5,242 nt of DNA from an uncultured Carnobacteriaceae bacterium (GTDB lineage: Bacteria > Bacillota > Bacilli > Lactobacillales > Aerococcaceae): contig CALHVK010000090.1 of the NCBI GenBank assembly GCA_938039195.1, positions 1 to 5,242 on the forward strand. The letters run 5' to 3'. Shown one piece after another: positions 4,688 through 5,242 of this stretch; the stretch's first letter is position 1, and each line of letters starts with the position of its first letter. Below the pieces are notes generated by a model. The model saw only the letters and a program-made list of their open reading frames with translations, was not told the origin of the DNA and searched no databases. Made by a program: the position numbers and the translations under genes.

Positions 4688-4720
4688 AAAAAAAGCCAAA
4701 TAGCAATCTGCTACTCGGCT
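4688..4720 (-). terminator. Intrinsic terminator of htrA
   Basis: On the minus strand AGCC-GAG-TAGCA-GAT-TGCTA-TTT-GGCT folds as a two-part stem (4694-4720) with a symmetrical internal loop, followed by seven T residues (4688-4694). It lies 15 bases after the htrA stop and separates htrA from the DnaA-box cluster and rlmH. Confidence 0.9.
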
Positions 4721-4735
4721 CCTTGGATGTTATTT

Positions 4736-5242
4736 TTATAAACTTGGACTGTGTGTTTCTGTTAGAGAAATCGTCGTTGTTTGTTTTTGTCCATTTCTAT
4801 AGTAAGTGACTTCCATCTTATCGCCAACTTTATGGCTGTAAAGAACTTTACGTAAGTTTTGAATTCCTTGAATTTTTTGTCCATCCATTTCAACGATGAC
4901 ATCATATGCTTGTAATCCTGCTGCTTTGGCACTACCATTTGCCATCACTTCTGCAATAACGACTCCGTTCCTCACATCTTTTGGTAAATTCAATTGCTCA
5001 ATCACTCGTTCGTTCACACTTGATAAGTTTACCATTGAAATTCCAAGAGCTGGACGTGTAATTTTCCCGTTCGTTTCAAGTTGTTTAATAATCGCAGCTA
5101 CTTCATTACTTGGAATTGCAAATCCCATCCCTTCAACAGAAGACTTAGAAATCTTCATTGAGTTGATTCCGATAAGCTGACCGGCGCTATTAATTAACGC
5201 TCCACCTGAGTTCCCTGGGTTAATCGCCGCATCTGTTTGAAT
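4736..5242 (-). CDS. htrA: HtrA/DegP-type serine protease, C-terminal part
   Basis: HtrA is a membrane-anchored surface protease that degrades or refolds misfolded exported proteins under heat and envelope stress. Only the last 168 residues are present; the frame continues past the right edge, so the anchor and the catalytic His and Asp are outside. The active-site motif GNSGG is at fragment residues 10-14 (Ser12), followed by INSMKIS and GMGFAIPSN, typical of the protease core. A single PDZ domain spans about fragment residues 66-160 (RPALGI...AAGLQAYDVIVEMDGQKI...). The Met at 5158 is internal, not a start. In lactobacilli and relatives htrA follows the walRK-yycHIJ genes and is followed by rlmH on the same strand, as here. 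The terminator and DnaA boxes make rlmH a separate unit. Confidence 0.96.
   Translation of the reverse strand: MQTDAAINPGNSGGALINSAGQLIGINSMKISKSSVEGMGFAIPSNEVAAIIKQLETNGKITRPALGISMVNLSSVNERVIEQLNLPKDVRNGVVIAEVMANGSAKAAGLQAYDVIVEMDGQKIQGIQNLRKVLYSHKVGDKMEVTYYRNGQKQTTTISLTETHSPSL

Noticed and set aside
4218..4735. CRISPR array or iteron plasmid origin
   Set aside because: Repeats are nine-base DnaA boxes with irregular spacing and both orientations, not 25-40 base repeats with equal spacers, and no Rep or Cas gene is near.
4896..5180. 94-codon plus-strand open frame, hydrophobic product
   Set aside because: It is the antisense shadow of the htrA PDZ region; the hydrophobic look comes from reading coding DNA backwards.

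Overview
The window looks like chromosomal core DNA from a low-GC Gram-positive bacterium, most likely a member of the Lactobacillales. The reasons are the A+T-rich composition, strong GGAGG-type ribosome binding sites, a dUTPase of the longer lactobacillal form, an MsmK/UgpC-type sugar-ABC ATPase, and the adjacent htrA and rlmH genes typical of the region after the walRK cluster. I cannot name the genus. No phage, IS element, CRISPR array or defence locus is visible.

Layout from left to right. Positions 1-1566 hold a minus-strand dut-radA pair (dUTP hydrolysis and recombination/repair); radA runs off the left edge. A 249-base divergent spacer (1567-1815) carries a candidate dut promoter and two inverted repeats just upstream of msmK. 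msmK (1816-2919, plus) encodes the shared ATPase of multi-sugar importers and ends at a bidirectional terminator (2935-2977). That terminator is shared with a convergent minus-strand gene for a small acidic protein of unknown function (2976-3317). Upstream of that small gene is a minus-strand tRNA-Ser(CGA) (3423-3510) with its own promoter and an unusual U in the discriminator position. Further right, a terminator (3561-3594) closes the rlmH transcript, whose long 3' UTR contains a C-rich-loop hairpin and phased repeats. rlmH (3738-4217, minus) encodes the 23S rRNA pseudouridine-1915 N3-methyltransferase. At the right edge is the 3' part of htrA (4736-5242, minus), a surface serine protease with a PDZ domain, ending in its own terminator.

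The most striking region is the 518-base gene-free stretch between htrA and rlmH (4218-4735). It contains eight perfect DnaA boxes (TTATCCACA), one TTATTCACA, one TTTTCCACA and weaker copies, arranged in phased tandem and inverted groups around A+T-rich spacers. This is either a replication origin or part of one, or an origin-proximal DnaA-binding/titration cluster. dnaA itself is not in the window. I recall that a DnaA-box cluster has been described in Bacillus subtilis at yydA, the rlmH orthologue, which would make this a conserved replication-control element rather than a moved origin.

The genes are mostly independent housekeeping units: nucleotide-pool sanitation and recombination (dut, radA), carbon uptake (msmK), translation (tRNA-Ser, rlmH) and envelope protein quality control (htrA). 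What links several of them is likely proximity to the chromosomal origin. The features worth a second look are non-coding: the DnaA-box array, the paired inverted repeats before msmK, the rlmH 3' UTR and the odd tRNA.
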